This document shows positions 48,843-58,498 of a stretch of DNA of 64,000 nt, piece after piece. The translations under genes and the position numbers were made by a program. A model generated the notes under the pieces. That model was not told the DNA's origin. It was given only the letters and a program-made list of their open reading frames with translations, and did not search any database. The DNA comes from Chelativorans sp. AA-79 (GTDB lineage: Bacteria; Pseudomonadota; Alphaproteobacteria; Rhizobiales; Rhizobiaceae), in NCBI RefSeq assembly GCF_029457495.1, contig NZ_CP120361.1, forward strand, positions 2,434,001 to 2,498,000, read 5' to 3'. How positions within the stretch are numbered: the first letter of the stretch is position 1; the number at the start of each line of letters is the position of its first letter.

Positions 48843-49961
48843 TCATGAGCCGAGTGTCTGGCGATAGACCGCTTCGATGCGCGCTGCCATCACATCCAGC
48901 CCGAAGCGCGCCCTGAGTTTGCTCTCCGGCGGCATGAGACCACGATAGGCGGCCTCGTCCTCGAGCGCGCTCGTCATCTTCTCGGCGAGCGAGGCGACGG
49001 AGGGCCGCACCAGGGCAGGGGAGGTCTCGCCCAGGATTTCGGGAATCCCGCCGACGGCCGTTGCGATCAGCGGCTTGCCCGCGGCGAGCGCCTCCAACAC
49101 GATATAGGGCATCGCCTCGGCACGCGACGGCACGACCATCATGCGGCCCAGAGCGAAGGCCTTGCGGGCGGGCATGGCGGGGTGGAAGACGATCCGCCCG
49201 CCGAAGCCGAGCGCCTGTGCCTGCGCGATGTATTTGGAAAGATCGTTGCCGTCGCCCACCATGACGGCCGAGAGCGCCCGTCCACTCCGCTTCTCCGCCT
49301 CCTTCAGCGCATCGATGAAAAGATCGGGGCCCTTCAGATCGCGCATCATGCCGATATAGAGGAAATCCGCCGCGTCGGGCGCGTCCGCCACGGGCGTGAA
49401 TTCGGCAGCTCTCAGGCCGTTATAGACGAGGCTTGCCGGCGCGCGGGGCTTGCCCACCTTCCTCTCATATGCGTGCTGCTCGTACAGCGAAACGAAGAAG
49501 ATGTGGTCGGTGAAGCGCCCCATCAGCGTCTCGAGACCGAAGAAGAAACGGCCGGCGGCGGAGCCGGGATCGTAATGCAGGCTGCCGCCATGGGGCGAAT
49601 AGATGCGCGCGACGCGCCGGCGGCCGGTCCTGAGCGCGGTGCCGAAAAGCCGCGCATAGACCCCGCCCTTGGCCCCGTGCCCGTGCAGGACGTCCGGGTG
49701 CATCCGACGGATGATCGAAAGCGTGCGCGCCGCCGCTCCGATATCGCCCGGGCCGATATGCCGCTGCATGGGCGTGCGGGCGACGCCAAGCGGCAGCTTG
49801 GCCGCGATCTCGGCGAAGAGCCGGTCCTCGAAGGCGCCGCCGGTGGTGGAATCGCAGACGATGCCCACTTCGTGGCCTGCGGCCGCCTGGGCCTCGCAAA
49901 GGTCCCTTACGTGGCGGAAGATGCCGCCGACGGGCGAACGGAAACAATGGACGATTCGCAA
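48843..49961 (-). CDS. GT4 family glycosyltransferase
   Basis: 372 residues of a GT-B fold. The acceptor half starts MRIVHCFRSPVGGIFRHVRDL; the donor half has VPSRAEAMPYIVLEALAAGKP, the E-x7-E motif typical of GT4 retaining transferases. It adds a sugar to the lipid-linked repeat on the cytosolic face, and stands between the sugar transferase and the export lipoprotein gene. Donor sugar unknown. Confidence 0.9.
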   Translation of the reverse strand: MRIVHCFRSPVGGIFRHVRDLCEAQAAAGHEVGIVCDSTTGGAFEDRLFAEIAAKLPLGVARTPMQRHIGPGDIGAAARTLSIIRRMHPDVLHGHGAKGGVYARLFGTALRTGRRRVARIYSPHGGSLHYDPGSAAGRFFFGLETLMGRFTDHIFFVSLYEQHAYERKVGKPRAPASLVYNGLRAAEFTPVADAPDAADFLYIGMMRDLKGPDLFIDALKEAEKRSGRALSAVMVGDGNDLSKYIAQAQALGFGGRIVFHPAMPARKAFALGRMMVVPSRAEAMPYIVLEALAAGKPLIATAVGGIPEILGETSPALVRPSVASLAEKMTSALEDEAAYRGLMPPESKLRARFGLDVMAARIEAVYRQTLGS

Positions 49962-49988
49962 GGGCTTGTCATGCGGCCGGAGCGAACA

Positions 49989-50552
49989 TCAGAACAGCCT
50001 TTCCCGGACATAGACGGTGTCGCCTGGAAGCAGCGGATCGGAAGTCGTGACGCGGCCGGTCAACACCCGCCCGTTGATCTCGCGGGTGATGTCGGCGGTG
50101 CCCTGATAGGCGCGCGGCGTGAAGCCGCCGGCCGCGGCGATCGCCTTCTGCACGGTCATGCCGGGTACGTAGGAATATTGTCCTGGAGCTCCGACCTCGC
50201 CCATGATAAAGATGGGCCTGTAGCGGTCGATCTCGGCCGTGACGCTGGGATCGCGCAGATAGCCCTCGCGCAGTTTCCGGGCGATCGTCTGCTCCACCTG
50301 CTTGGCGGTGTGCCCGCGTGCCGGCACGGAGCCGATGAGCGGAAAGGAGATGTAGCCCGCCTGGTCGACGCCGTAGGTGTTGGTGAGGTTCGGCTGGTCG
50401 AAGACGGTGATGCGAAGGCGGTCGCCCGCGTCGAGGATGTAAGGCTGGTAGAGCGCCTTGTGAAAGGCGGGCGGGGCGGGCTGATAGCTGGAGCAGGCCG
50501 AGGCGAGGCCGGCGGCGAGTAGCACAATGAGGAGGGGGATCCGATTTTTCAT
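49989..50552 (-). CDS. Polysaccharide export lipoprotein (Wza-like)
   Basis: 187 residues with signal peptide and lipobox (LLAAGLASACSS). YILDAGDRLRITVFDQPNL is the Poly_export domain, followed by an SLBB-type ITVFGEVGAPG-like FIMGEVGAPGQYSYVPGMTV. At this length it is the short rhizobial form without the C-terminal outer-membrane helix of E. coli Wza. Start 50552 (MKNRIPLL) is chosen because it gives the usual signal peptide. Confidence 0.9.
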   Translation of the reverse strand: MKNRIPLLIVLLAAGLASACSSYQPAPPAFHKALYQPYILDAGDRLRITVFDQPNLTNTYGVDQAGYISFPLIGSVPARGHTAKQVEQTIARKLREGYLRDPSVTAEIDRYRPIFIMGEVGAPGQYSYVPGMTVQKAIAAAGGFTPRAYQGTADITREINGRVLTGRVTTSDPLLPGDTVYVRERLF

Positions 50553-50722
50553 GGCTGACTTACGGAAATCTTTCAAAGGATACCTGCCGGGCGCCGGGTT
50601 TCCACACTTCCTCCTTATCAGGTCGTCAAGGTTAATGGCGGGTTAAACGGCGCCGCCTGCCGATTAACCTCATGGTTACCACGTGCATTTACCATTCCCA
50701 TGAAGCAGCGTCGGAGTTCCGT

Positions 50723-52900
50723 ATGAAGAAGGGTGAGGTTGTGGCCGACGACGTCGATGTCGATCTGGACCGGCTGTTCGCGAGCCTGCGGCGCGACTGG
50801 CGGCGCATCCTTCTTGTTGCGCTCGCCGTCGCGGCGCTCGTCTTCGTGCTGGCCTCGCTCGCCACGCCGCTCTACCGGGCCGAAACGCGGGTTCTGATCG
50901 AGGTCCGCGAATCGGTCTACACGCGGCCCCAGGGCGCGGCGGTGGATGAGCGGACCATCCTCGACCAGCAGGGCGTGGCCTCACAGGTGCAGGTCATCAC
51001 GTCGACGGACATCCTGACCCAGGTGGCCCGCGAGCTCGATCTCGCAAATCACGAGGAGTTCGCCGGCACGCAGCCTTCGCTTCTCGATCGCCTGCTGATG
51101 GCGCTCGGCCTGAAGCGCGATTCGGGAACGCCGCCGGAGCAGCGGCTTCTGAGCGAGTTCCGCGAGAACCTCAGTGTCTATCAGGTGGAAAACTCGCGCG
51201 TCATCGTGATCGAGTTCTCCTCGGCGGATCCCGAGCTTGCCGCGCGTGTTCCGAATGCCGTCGCCGATGCCTATGTGGCGAGCCTCAAGGCCGCCGAGTC
51301 CCAGTCGAACGCCGATGCCACGCGCTGGTTGGAGCCCGAGATCGCGGAGCTTCGCGAGAAGGTGAGGGCGGCCGAGGCGGAGGTGGCGGAATTCCGCGGC
51401 TCGTCGGATCTCCTGGTCGGGCAGAACAATACCGTGCTCGCCACCCAGCAGCTCGCCGAGCTTTCCAGTGAGCTTTCCCGCGTGCGCGCCGACCGTTCGG
51501 CCAGCGAGGCGAGGGCGGAAAGCGTGCGGGCCGCGCTGGAGCGCGGCGCCTCTGTCGATAGCATGCCGGAGGTGCTGGCCTCCGGCATGATCCAGCGGCT
51601 GCGCGAGCGCCAGATCGAATTGAGGGCGCAGATCGCCGATCTATCGACCACACTCCTCGGTAATCATCCCCGCATCCGCGCATTGCAGTCGCAGCTGGCC
51701 GATCTCGACGGCCAGATCCGTGCCGAGGCGGGGAAGATCCTGGAAGGGCTGGAGGCGGAGGCGGAGACGGCGCGCCGGCGTGAGACGGAGCTGACGGCCG
51801 AATTGGAGAGGCTCAAGGCTGCATCCGCCCGCGCGGGGGAGCAGCAGGTGGAATTGCGCGCGCTGGAGCGTGAGGCGGCGGGACAGCGTGAACTGCTCGA
51901 ATCCTATCTCGCCCGCTACCGCGAAGCGGCCGCGCGGGGCGAACGCGACTACCTCCCGGTGGATGCGCGCGTGTTCTCGCGCGCGATCGTCCCGCTGGAG
52001 CCTTATTATCCGAAGGTCCTTCCGCTCACACTCGCCGCCCTTGCCGCCGCGCTGCTCGCGATGGTGATCGTCACCTTGCTGCGGGAGCTCTTCAGCGGCC
52101 GCGCGATGCGTCCCGCCGGAACGCAGGCGGAGCCCGAGGCGGCGCCGAGCGTTTTCGTCGCTCCGCCACCTACGCCGGAAGCCGATGCCACCCCCGCCGT
52201 GAAGGATCCGGCCCCGGGCGAGGACGAGGCGCCCGCGCCGGCCATCGCCCAGGCCGCGCCGGCGGCGACACCGGCCGTCGCGTCCCCCGGGCCCCGGAAC
52301 ACGCTCGGCGAGGTGGGCATCGACATGGCTGCCGAAGCCCTGATCTCGAGAGGCATCGCCCGCGCGATCTTCGTCTCGCCGGAGGGTGACGAGGCAGCCG
52401 CGGCCGCCGTCCTGGTGGCGCGCGAGGTGGCCGATGCCGGCCTGCGCGTCATCCTCCTCGACCTCACCTTGTCGGGAGCCGCCACGCAGCCGATGCTGGA
52501 GAGCAGGGCCTATCCGGGGATCACGAATCTCCTCGCCTCCGAGGCGCAGTTCGCCGATGTCATCCATGGCGATCTCTATTCCGGCTGCCACGTGATCCCC
52601 GTGGGAACGGCCGATCCCGAACGTGCCATGCGCGCCTTCGACCGCCTGCCCATCATCATGAACTCGCTCGCCATCGCCTATGACGTGGTGGTGGTGGAAT
52701 GCGGGGCGGCCGATGCGGGGGTCGTCCAGTCCTTGATGGACGAGGACGCACAGGTGCTCGTCAGCGTGCTCGACCCGGAGGAGAAGAGCGTCTCCGCCAC
52801 CGCCGCGCAACTGCGGGACGAGGGGCTGGGAAAGCCGATCCTGGTGACGCCGATGGGCTATGTGCCGCCGGCAGCACCGCCGGACCGGGACGCGGCCTGA
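50723..52900 (+). CDS. GumC/Wzc-like chain-length protein with degenerate ATPase domain
   Basis: 725 residues. One N-terminal membrane helix (ILLVALAVAALVFVLASLATP), a Wzz periplasmic domain, a long coiled coil (~residues 200-400), a second membrane helix (YPKVLPLTLAALAAALLAMV), a Pro/Ala-rich linker and a C-terminal P-loop-like domain. The expected SxxPGEGKT Walker A reads FVSPEGDEAAAAAV, so the lysine is gone; no C-terminal tyrosine cluster is seen. It is thus probably a structural copolymerase rather than a BY-kinase. Start 50723 has GGAG upstream. Divergent from the Wza-like gene. Confidence 0.85.
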   Translation: MKKGEVVADDVDVDLDRLFASLRRDWRRILLVALAVAALVFVLASLATPLYRAETRVLIEVRESVYTRPQGAAVDERTILDQQGVASQVQVITSTDILTQVARELDLANHEEFAGTQPSLLDRLLMALGLKRDSGTPPEQRLLSEFRENLSVYQVENSRVIVIEFSSADPELAARVPNAVADAYVASLKAAESQSNADATRWLEPEIAELREKVRAAEAEVAEFRGSSDLLVGQNNTVLATQQLAELSSELSRVRADRSASEARAESVRAALERGASVDSMPEVLASGMIQRLRERQIELRAQIADLSTTLLGNHPRIRALQSQLADLDGQIRAEAGKILEGLEAEAETARRRETELTAELERLKAASARAGEQQVELRALEREAAGQRELLESYLARYREAAARGERDYLPVDARVFSRAIVPLEPYYPKVLPLTLAALAAALLAMVIVTLLRELFSGRAMRPAGTQAEPEAAPSVFVAPPPTPEADATPAVKDPAPGEDEAPAPAIAQAAPAATPAVASPGPRNTLGEVGIDMAAEALISRGIARAIFVSPEGDEAAAAAVLVAREVADAGLRVILLDLTLSGAATQPMLESRAYPGITNLLASEAQFADVIHGDLYSGCHVIPVGTADPERAMRAFDRLPIIMNSLAIAYDVVVVECGAADAGVVQSLMDEDAQVLVSVLDPEEKSVSATAAQLRDEGLGKPILVTPMGYVPPAAPPDRDAA

Positions 52901-52924
52901 AAGCGCCGCCCGGCCGCGGATGCT

Positions 52925-54127
52925 TCAGCCCTTTGCCGACAGCCGCCGCGCGCGCCGCGCGAGGCGGTCGATGAGACGGTTCTGTTTGATCACGCGCTTC
53001 AGGCCTGCGATCGCGAAACCGGCCTGCGCGGCGGCGCTGCCCTTCACCGTGAGGCCTGCGAAGACGTCGGCGTGCCTTATCTCCACGTCGCACCACAGCC
53101 GCTTGTAGAGCTCGTCGCCGACGCTGAAATCATAGAGCGCGAGGCCCTCGGCAGCGGCCTCGGCGATGTTCTCATAGAAGAGGAAGTCGCCGGGGCTGGC
53201 ATGGGCGAGCTCGTCCTCCGCGAAGGTGCTGAACTCGCAGATGATGCTCTCCCTCGTGCGGCTCGACCCGGTGACCGCCCGGATCTTGCCGCCCGCCTCG
53301 AGCGCGTGGAGGACGAAGGGCGGCTTCGGATGGTCGAGGGCGGCGCGGAACAGGCGGCGGAAACTCGCGCGGACGTGGGAAGGGCCGAATATGTCGCGGA
53401 TGCCCATGCGCTCGAGCCGCGCACATTTGAGTGCGAAGAAGAGATCGAGAAGCGCGTCCACCTCGCTCGCGGTCGCCGCGGCGAAACGCCGATGGCCTCC
53501 GGCCGCCGCCAGCCTCCGCAATTGCGAGCGGTGCCTCTTGCGCCTGCGCCTGCCGCCGCTGTCCGTCAGGAGCCGCTCGAATCCCTGCGAAAGATCGACG
53601 GCGAGCGACAGGTTGGGACTGGTGGTGTGCGGCAGGGCGAGGAGCGGGTTGCCGTGTCCCGCGAAATCCGTCCGCTGGCGCTGGAGCGCGAGCAGGTCGA
53701 GCTCCGGCCGCGCAGAGCGGATGCCGGAGACAAGGGCGCGCAGCGCAGCGGGCCAGTCGACCTCGCCGCCCTGCGGCGCCTCACGGATGGCCGGGAAGTT
53801 GCCATTGGCGTGCGTGCCGCCCGGAAAACGCGCGATGCGAAGGGGCCCTTTCCGCACCATTTCCAGCGCAAGCGCCATGATGGGAACGCCCTCGCGCGAG
53901 AGGAGGGCGATCGTACCGTCAGGGCCGGCCCCTTCGAGCCAGGCGCGGGTCCAGAGCGGGCTTTGCGGCGGGGCATGGCGCGCGCCCGCACAGAAGGCGG
54001 CATAGGTTTCGAGCGCCGGTGCGTCGGCCGGCAGAACAAGAGCCGAATAGATGCCGTACCCGACCGCCGCCTCATCCGTTGCGGCCGGCGGGGCGTCTCC
54101 CTTCGATAGGCGTTCGGCTCCCACCAT
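52925..54127 (-). CDS. CelD/BcsL-like GNAT acetyltransferase
   Basis: 400 residues with the FemAB-like double GNAT fold of the CelD family: an N-terminal part with PLWTRAWLEG and a C-terminal acetyltransferase domain (FFALKCARLERMGI, FVLHALEAGGKIRAVTGS, FLFYENIAEAAAEGLALYDFSVGDELYK). Members often sit in polysaccharide loci and are thought to add acyl groups to the polymer, fitting the neighbours here. It converges with the GumC-like gene, with 24 bases between stops. Confidence 0.82.
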   Translation of the reverse strand: MVGAERLSKGDAPPAATDEAAVGYGIYSALVLPADAPALETYAAFCAGARHAPPQSPLWTRAWLEGAGPDGTIALLSREGVPIMALALEMVRKGPLRIARFPGGTHANGNFPAIREAPQGGEVDWPAALRALVSGIRSARPELDLLALQRQRTDFAGHGNPLLALPHTTSPNLSLAVDLSQGFERLLTDSGGRRRRKRHRSQLRRLAAAGGHRRFAAATASEVDALLDLFFALKCARLERMGIRDIFGPSHVRASFRRLFRAALDHPKPPFVLHALEAGGKIRAVTGSSRTRESIICEFSTFAEDELAHASPGDFLFYENIAEAAAEGLALYDFSVGDELYKRLWCDVEIRHADVFAGLTVKGSAAAQAGFAIAGLKRVIKQNRLIDRLARRARRLSAKG

Positions 54128-54287
54128 CCTCGATCCTGAAAGATCCGGTCACTCCGGCATCCTTGCCAATAAATGACCAGCAAATGATGAATCAACAGGC
54201 AGTCTTGCCGGGAGGAGCCTCGGCTTCAACAATCCCTCCCGAGGCCGCCCATGAAAAGGACCGGGGAGGGCGAGGAAAAACACGACC

Positions 54288-54497
54288 TCACCGCCGCGGC
54301 TTGCCCTCCATCCATTTGACCAGAAGCATCGCCGGGAGAACCCACAGAAGCCCGGTGAAGAAGTAGAAGGCGAGGTGGATGAACGCACTCTTGTCGGCAA
54401 GCTGTGCGACGGCGAAGGCCGTCGAGACGATGGCATAAACCACCACCAGCAGGACGAGCAGCACCATGCCGACGAATTTTTTCAGCCTTACGGGCAT
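54288..54497 (-). CDS. DUF2842 membrane protein
   Basis: 69 residues with two hydrophobic helices (VGMVLLVLLVVVYAIVSTAF and AFYFFTGLLWVLPAMLLVKWM). RLKKFVG at the start and the PAMLLVKWM end mark the DUF2842 family, commonly next to ctaA (COX15) in alphaproteobacteria, as here. Start 54497 is chosen by family length. A role in heme or cytochrome oxidase biogenesis is suggested only by neighbourhood. Confidence 0.85.
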   Translation of the reverse strand: MPVRLKKFVGMVLLVLLVVVYAIVSTAFAVAQLADKSAFIHLAFYFFTGLLWVLPAMLLVKWMEGKPRR

Positions 54498-54651
54498 GAT
54501 CGAAAACCTTTCGGCGCGTTCCATAAAGCAATCGCAAGCCGCCGCACAGCCCCATAATGCCCACGGGCAGAGCGACCGCATGTCGCGCGATCGCCGCTTG
54601 CAAGCAGGGCGGCTTTGGGTCACCTAACGGCAAAACCGCCCGGACAGGAAA

Positions 54652-55737
54652 ATGGCCGCCGTCTCCGACCTCCGCATCTCCGCTTCGCTGACCGAAAGCG
54701 AACGCCGCAACCGGCTTTGGGTCCGCAGCTGGCTCTATTGCGTGCTCGTCACGCTTTTCGCCCTGGTGCTCGTCGGGGGTGCCACGCGGCTCACCGATTC
54801 CGGCCTTTCCATCACCGAATGGAAGCCGATCCACGGCGTCGTCCCGCCGCTCAACGAAGCGGAATGGGTCGAGGAATTCGCCAAATACAGGCAGATCCCG
54901 GAATACCAGCAGATCAACCGGGGCATGAGCCTCGACGAGTTCAAGACCATCTTCTGGTGGGAGTGGGCGCACCGGCTGCTCGCCCGCGGCGTGGGCTTCG
55001 TTTTCGCACTGCCGCTTCTCTTTTTCTGGGTGACCGGCCGGCTGGAACGCCATCTCAAGCCGAAGCTCCTGGGCATCCTGGCGCTGGGCGGGCTGCAGGG
55101 CGCCATTGGCTGGTGGATGGTCGCGTCGGGACTGGTCGAACGCGTCGATGTGAGCCAGTACCGGCTGGCGACGCATCTCACCATCGCCTGCCTCATCTTC
55201 ACCGCCACGATGGCGGTGGCGCGCGGGCTCGCGCCGCACAGCGGGAAACCGGCGCTGGAGACGACCCGCCGCTTCGCCGGCTGGCTGGTGGTCGCCGTGC
55301 TCGTGCAGATCTATCTCGGTGGGCTGGTCGCTGGCCTTGACGCCGGCATGGCCTACAACACCTGGCCGCTGATGGATGGCGCTATCATACCGCAGGGCCT
55401 TTTCGACCAGTCGCCTGCGTGGGTGAATCTTTTCGAAAACCCGAAGACGGTCCAGTTCATCCACCGCTTTGGTGCCTACACCGTTCTCCTCCTCGCGCTG
55501 TGGCATGCGGTCGCTACATGGCGGGTCGAGCCAGGCTCCACCCATGCGCGCCGGGCCGTGGCTCTCTTCCTGCTCGTTTGTGTTCAGGCGGCGATCGGCG
55601 TCGCGACGCTCCTGATGGTGGTTCCGCTCGACGTGGCGCTCGCCCACCAGGGGGCCGCGCTCGTGGTGCTCGGCTTCGCCACCGCCCATTGGCGCGCCAC
55701 CAGGGGGGCTTATCCGCTCGTACAGGAAACCGGTTAG
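54652..55737 (+). CDS. ctaA: Heme A synthase (CtaA/COX15)
   Basis: Converts heme O to heme A for cytochrome c oxidase. 361 residues, about eight helices. Heme-binding histidines are in [34 protein letters not shown] and [35 protein letters not shown] is the type 2 COX15 signature. Divergent from DUF2842. Confidence 0.94.
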   Translation: MAAVSDLRISASLTESERRNRLWVRSWLYCVLVTLFALVLVGGATRLTDSGLSITEWKPIHGVVPPLNEAEWVEEFAKYRQIPEYQQINRGMSLDEFKTIFWWEWAHRLLARGVGFVFALPLLFFWVTGRLERHLKPKLLGILALGGLQGAIGWWMVASGLVERVDVSQYRLATHLTIACLIFTATMAVARGLAPHSGKPALETTRRFAGWLVVAVLVQIYLGGLVAGLDAGMAYNTWPLMDGAIIPQGLFDQSPAWVNLFENPKTVQFIHRFGAYTVLLLALWHAVATWRVEPGSTHARRAVALFLLVCVQAAIGVATLLMVVPLDVALAHQGAALVVLGFATAHWRATRGAYPLVQETG

Positions 55738-55851
55738 TTCTTTAGTCGTAGAAGTGCGGCTTCTTCCGCCTCGGACATCCTAAACACCCGCGGAAGCCAT
55801 GCCTCTCGCGGCGACATCGTTCGCTTCGGGACCTTCTCACGCGACTTTACA

Positions 55852-55874
55852 AAAATCATACAATATGATTTTTT
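55852..55874. promoter_or_regulatory. Operator-like inverted repeat before the sugar ABC operon
   Basis: AAAAATCATA (55852-55861) and TATGATTTTT (55865-55874) are perfect inverted copies with a three-base spacer, 40 bases upstream of the binding-protein gene. The size and spacing suit a FadR-type GntR dimer, and such a regulator is encoded at the end of the operon. Binding is inference. Confidence 0.65.
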
Positions 55875-55914
55875 CTTCCTGCTGCCACGCAGCGACCATT
55901 CGGGAGGAAAAATC

Positions 55915-56877
55915 ATGCTCTTAAAGTCAGCTCTTGCTGGCGCGACCATGCTCGCGTCGGTGGTCTTCGGCGCGTCCGCGGCTTCGGCCCTGACGGTCGG
56001 CTTCTCGCAGATCGGTTCCGAATCCGGCTGGCGCGCCGCCGAGACGACGGTCACCAAACAGGAGGCCGAAAAGCGCGGCGTCGATCTGAAATTCGCCGAC
56101 GCCCAGCAGAAGCAGGAAAACCAGATCAAGGCCCTGCGCTCCTTCATCGCGCAGGGCGTGGATGCCATCTTCCTGGCGCCAGTGGTGGAGACGGGCTGGG
56201 AAGGCGTGCTGGAGGAGGCCAAGGAGGCGGATATCCCCGTCATCCTGCTCGACCGCACGATCAAGGCGCCGGAGGACCTCTATCTCACCGCCGTCACCTC
56301 GGACCAGGTCTATGAGGGCAAGGTGGCCGGCGACTGGCTCGTCGAGGAAGTGGGCGACCGCGACTGCAACATCGTCGAGCTCCAGGGCACCACGGGCTCT
56401 TCGCCTGCCATTGCCCGCAAGAAGGGTTTTGAAGAGGCGATCTCCGGGCACGACAATCTCGAGATCGTGCGCAGCCAGACGGGCGACTTCACCCGCACCA
56501 AGGGCAAGGAAGTGATGGAAAGCTTCCTCAAGGCCGAGAGCGGCGGCAGGAATATCTGCGCCCTCTATGCCCACAACGACGACATGGCGCTCGGCGCCAT
56601 CCAGGCCATCAAGGAAGCAGGGCTGAAGCCCGGCGAGGATATCCTCGTCGTGTCCATCGACGCCGTGCCCGACATCTTCAAGGCGCTCGATGCCGGCGAG
56701 GCCAACGCCACCGTGGAGCTGACGCCGAACATGGCGGGCCCCGCCTTCGATGCGCTCGAGGCCTATCTCGACGAAGGCAAGACGCCGGAGAAATGGATCC
56801 AGACGGAATCCAAGCTCTACACCCAGGCGGACGATCCGATGAAGGTGTACGAGGAGAAGAAGAACCTCGGTTACTAG
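55915..56877 (+). CDS. ytfQ: Sugar ABC transporter substrate-binding protein (YtfQ-like)
   Basis: 320 residues. Signal peptide LLKSALAGATMLASVVFGAS, cleavage near ASA-LT, then a periplasmic-binding fold: VGFSQIGSESGWRAAE, FIAQGVDAIFLAPVVETGWE, CNIVELQGTTGSSPAIARKKG and NICALYAHNDDMALGAIQAIKEAGLKPG. This resembles E. coli YtfQ (galactofuranose). The galactofuranose assignment fits the YtfQ-R-T-YjfF gene order but is not proved. GGAGG lies seven bases before the ATG. Confidence 0.88.
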   Translation: MLLKSALAGATMLASVVFGASAASALTVGFSQIGSESGWRAAETTVTKQEAEKRGVDLKFADAQQKQENQIKALRSFIAQGVDAIFLAPVVETGWEGVLEEAKEADIPVILLDRTIKAPEDLYLTAVTSDQVYEGKVAGDWLVEEVGDRDCNIVELQGTTGSSPAIARKKGFEEAISGHDNLEIVRSQTGDFTRTKGKEVMESFLKAESGGRNICALYAHNDDMALGAIQAIKEAGLKPGEDILVVSIDAVPDIFKALDAGEANATVELTPNMAGPAFDALEAYLDEGKTPEKWIQTESKLYTQADDPMKVYEEKKNLGY

Positions 56878-56888
56878 GGGGAAGGAAC

Positions 56889-56916
56889 GGCAGGCGGGCC
56901 TTCGGGCCCGCCTGCC
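56889..56916 (+). terminator. UUCG-loop hairpin after the binding-protein gene
   Basis: A perfect 12-bp GC-rich stem (56889-56900 with 56905-56916) is closed by a TTCG tetraloop. There is no U run, so it would stabilise the ytfQ part of the message and let only some transcripts pass to the ATPase gene, the usual way to make binding protein in excess. Confidence 0.7.
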
Positions 56917-56974
56917 GATTCCAATCGCAGAGGATGTGCCGTCCTGGAGGCGGCCGGTTCCCGCGGGGGTTGCC

Positions 56975-58498
56975 GTGGACGAATTTCACAAGCCGCTTCT
57001 CAGCGTCGAGAGCCTCACCAAGAGCTTTCCCGGCGCGTTGGCGCTCGATGGCGTGAACTTCACCCTGAAGGCAGGGGAGGTGCATGCGCTGCTGGGCGAG
57101 AACGGTGCCGGCAAATCAACATTGATCAAGTGCCTGACCGGCGCTTATCGCCGCGATGCGGGCGAGATCGTGCTCGACGGGAAGCCCTTCGACCCGCGCG
57201 ACACGGTCGAGGCGCAGGCACTGGGCATCGGCACGGTCTATCAGGAGGTCAACCTCCTGCCCAATCTGACGGTGGCCGAAAACCTCTATCTCGGCCGCCA
57301 GCCGCGGCGCCTCGGCATGGTCGACGCGCGCGCGATGAACGCGAACGCCCGCGCGCTGCTATCCCAATACGGGCTCGACATCGACGTCACCCGCGAACTC
57401 GCGTCCTATTCCGTCGCCGTGCAGCAGATCGTGGCGATCGCCCGTGCGGTCGACCTTTCCGGCCGCATCCTGATCCTCGACGAGCCGACCGCAAGCCTTG
57501 ATGCGCAGGAAGTGCGCATGGTCTTCGACATCGTGCGGCGGCTGCGCGAGCGGGGCCTGGGCATCGTGTTCATCACCCATTTCCTCGATCAGGTCTTCGC
57601 GCTCTCCGACCGCATCACGGTGCTGCGTAACGGAAGGCTGGTGGGGACACGCATGACGGCGGACATCGCCCGCATCGATCTCGTCACGATGATGCTCGGC
57701 CACGAGCTGTCGGACGAGACGCGCCATCATGCGGCCGACCGACGAAGCGATACGCCGCCAGCCTACCGATTCCACGGTTTCGGCCGCACGGGTGCCATCG
57801 GGCCCTTCGATCTCGATATCCGCCGCGGCGAAGTCGTCGGCGTGGCGGGGCTCCTCGGCTCCGGCCGCACGGAGACCGCGGAAGTGATCTTCGGTGTGCG
57901 CCCACATGACAGCGGCAGCGCGGAGAGGGACGGCAAAAAGCTGGAGCTTTCCTCGCCGCGCGCCGCCATCGCGGAAAGGTTCGGCTTCTGCCCCGAGGAC
58001 CGCAAGACGGACGGTATCGTGGGCGATCTTTCCGTGCGCGAGAACATCGTCCTGGCGCTCCAGGCGCGGCGCGGCTGGTCGCGACCGCTCTCGAAGCAGG
58101 AGCAGGTCGAGATCGCCGACCGTTTCATCAAGGCACTGGACATCCGCACGAGCGACCGCGAGAAGCCGCTGCGGCTTCTTTCCGGCGGCAACCAGCAGAA
58201 GGTTATCCTTGCCCGGTGGCTTGCCACGAACCCCGAATTCCTGATCCTCGACGAGCCCACGCGCGGCATCGATGTGGGTGCGCATGCGGAGATCATCCGA
58301 CTCATCGAGGATCTTTGCGAGGAGGGCATGTCGCTCCTCGTCATCTCCTCCGAGCTCGATGAGCTGGTCGCCTATTCGCACCGCGTGATCGTGGTGCGCG
58401 ACCGGTCGCATGTGGCCGAACTGGTGGGCGAGGAGATCAACACGGACAGCATCGTGCGCGCCATCGCTGCTGACGGACCCGTGGAGCAGGTCCCATGA
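56975..58498 (+). CDS. ytfR: Sugar ABC transporter ATP-binding protein (YtfR-like)
   Basis: 507 residues with two ATPase halves. First: Walker A GENGAGKST, Q-loop YQEVNLLPNLTVAENL, Walker B ILDEPTASLD. Second: degenerate Walker A GLLGSGRTE, intact signature LSGGNQQKVILARWL and ILDEPTRGIDVGAHAEI; this asymmetry is normal in monosaccharide importers. Its first-half signature is unusual (ELASYSVAVQQIVAIARAVD). GTG at 56975 gives the family start; a GTG at 56936 is in frame. Confidence 0.9.
   Translation: MDEFHKPLLSVESLTKSFPGALALDGVNFTLKAGEVHALLGENGAGKSTLIKCLTGAYRRDAGEIVLDGKPFDPRDTVEAQALGIGTVYQEVNLLPNLTVAENLYLGRQPRRLGMVDARAMNANARALLSQYGLDIDVTRELASYSVAVQQIVAIARAVDLSGRILILDEPTASLDAQEVRMVFDIVRRLRERGLGIVFITHFLDQVFALSDRITVLRNGRLVGTRMTADIARIDLVTMMLGHELSDETRHHAADRRSDTPPAYRFHGFGRTGAIGPFDLDIRRGEVVGVAGLLGSGRTETAEVIFGVRPHDSGSAERDGKKLELSSPRAAIAERFGFCPEDRKTDGIVGDLSVRENIVLALQARRGWSRPLSKQEQVEIADRFIKALDIRTSDREKPLRLLSGGNQQKVILARWLATNPEFLILDEPTRGIDVGAHAEIIRLIEDLCEEGMSLLVISSELDELVAYSHRVIVVRDRSHVAELVGEEINTDSIVRAIAADGPVEQVP

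Noticed and set aside
55734..56264. A 176-residue frame antisense to ytfQ
   Set aside because: Shadow of the binding-protein gene; its start and end have no signals.
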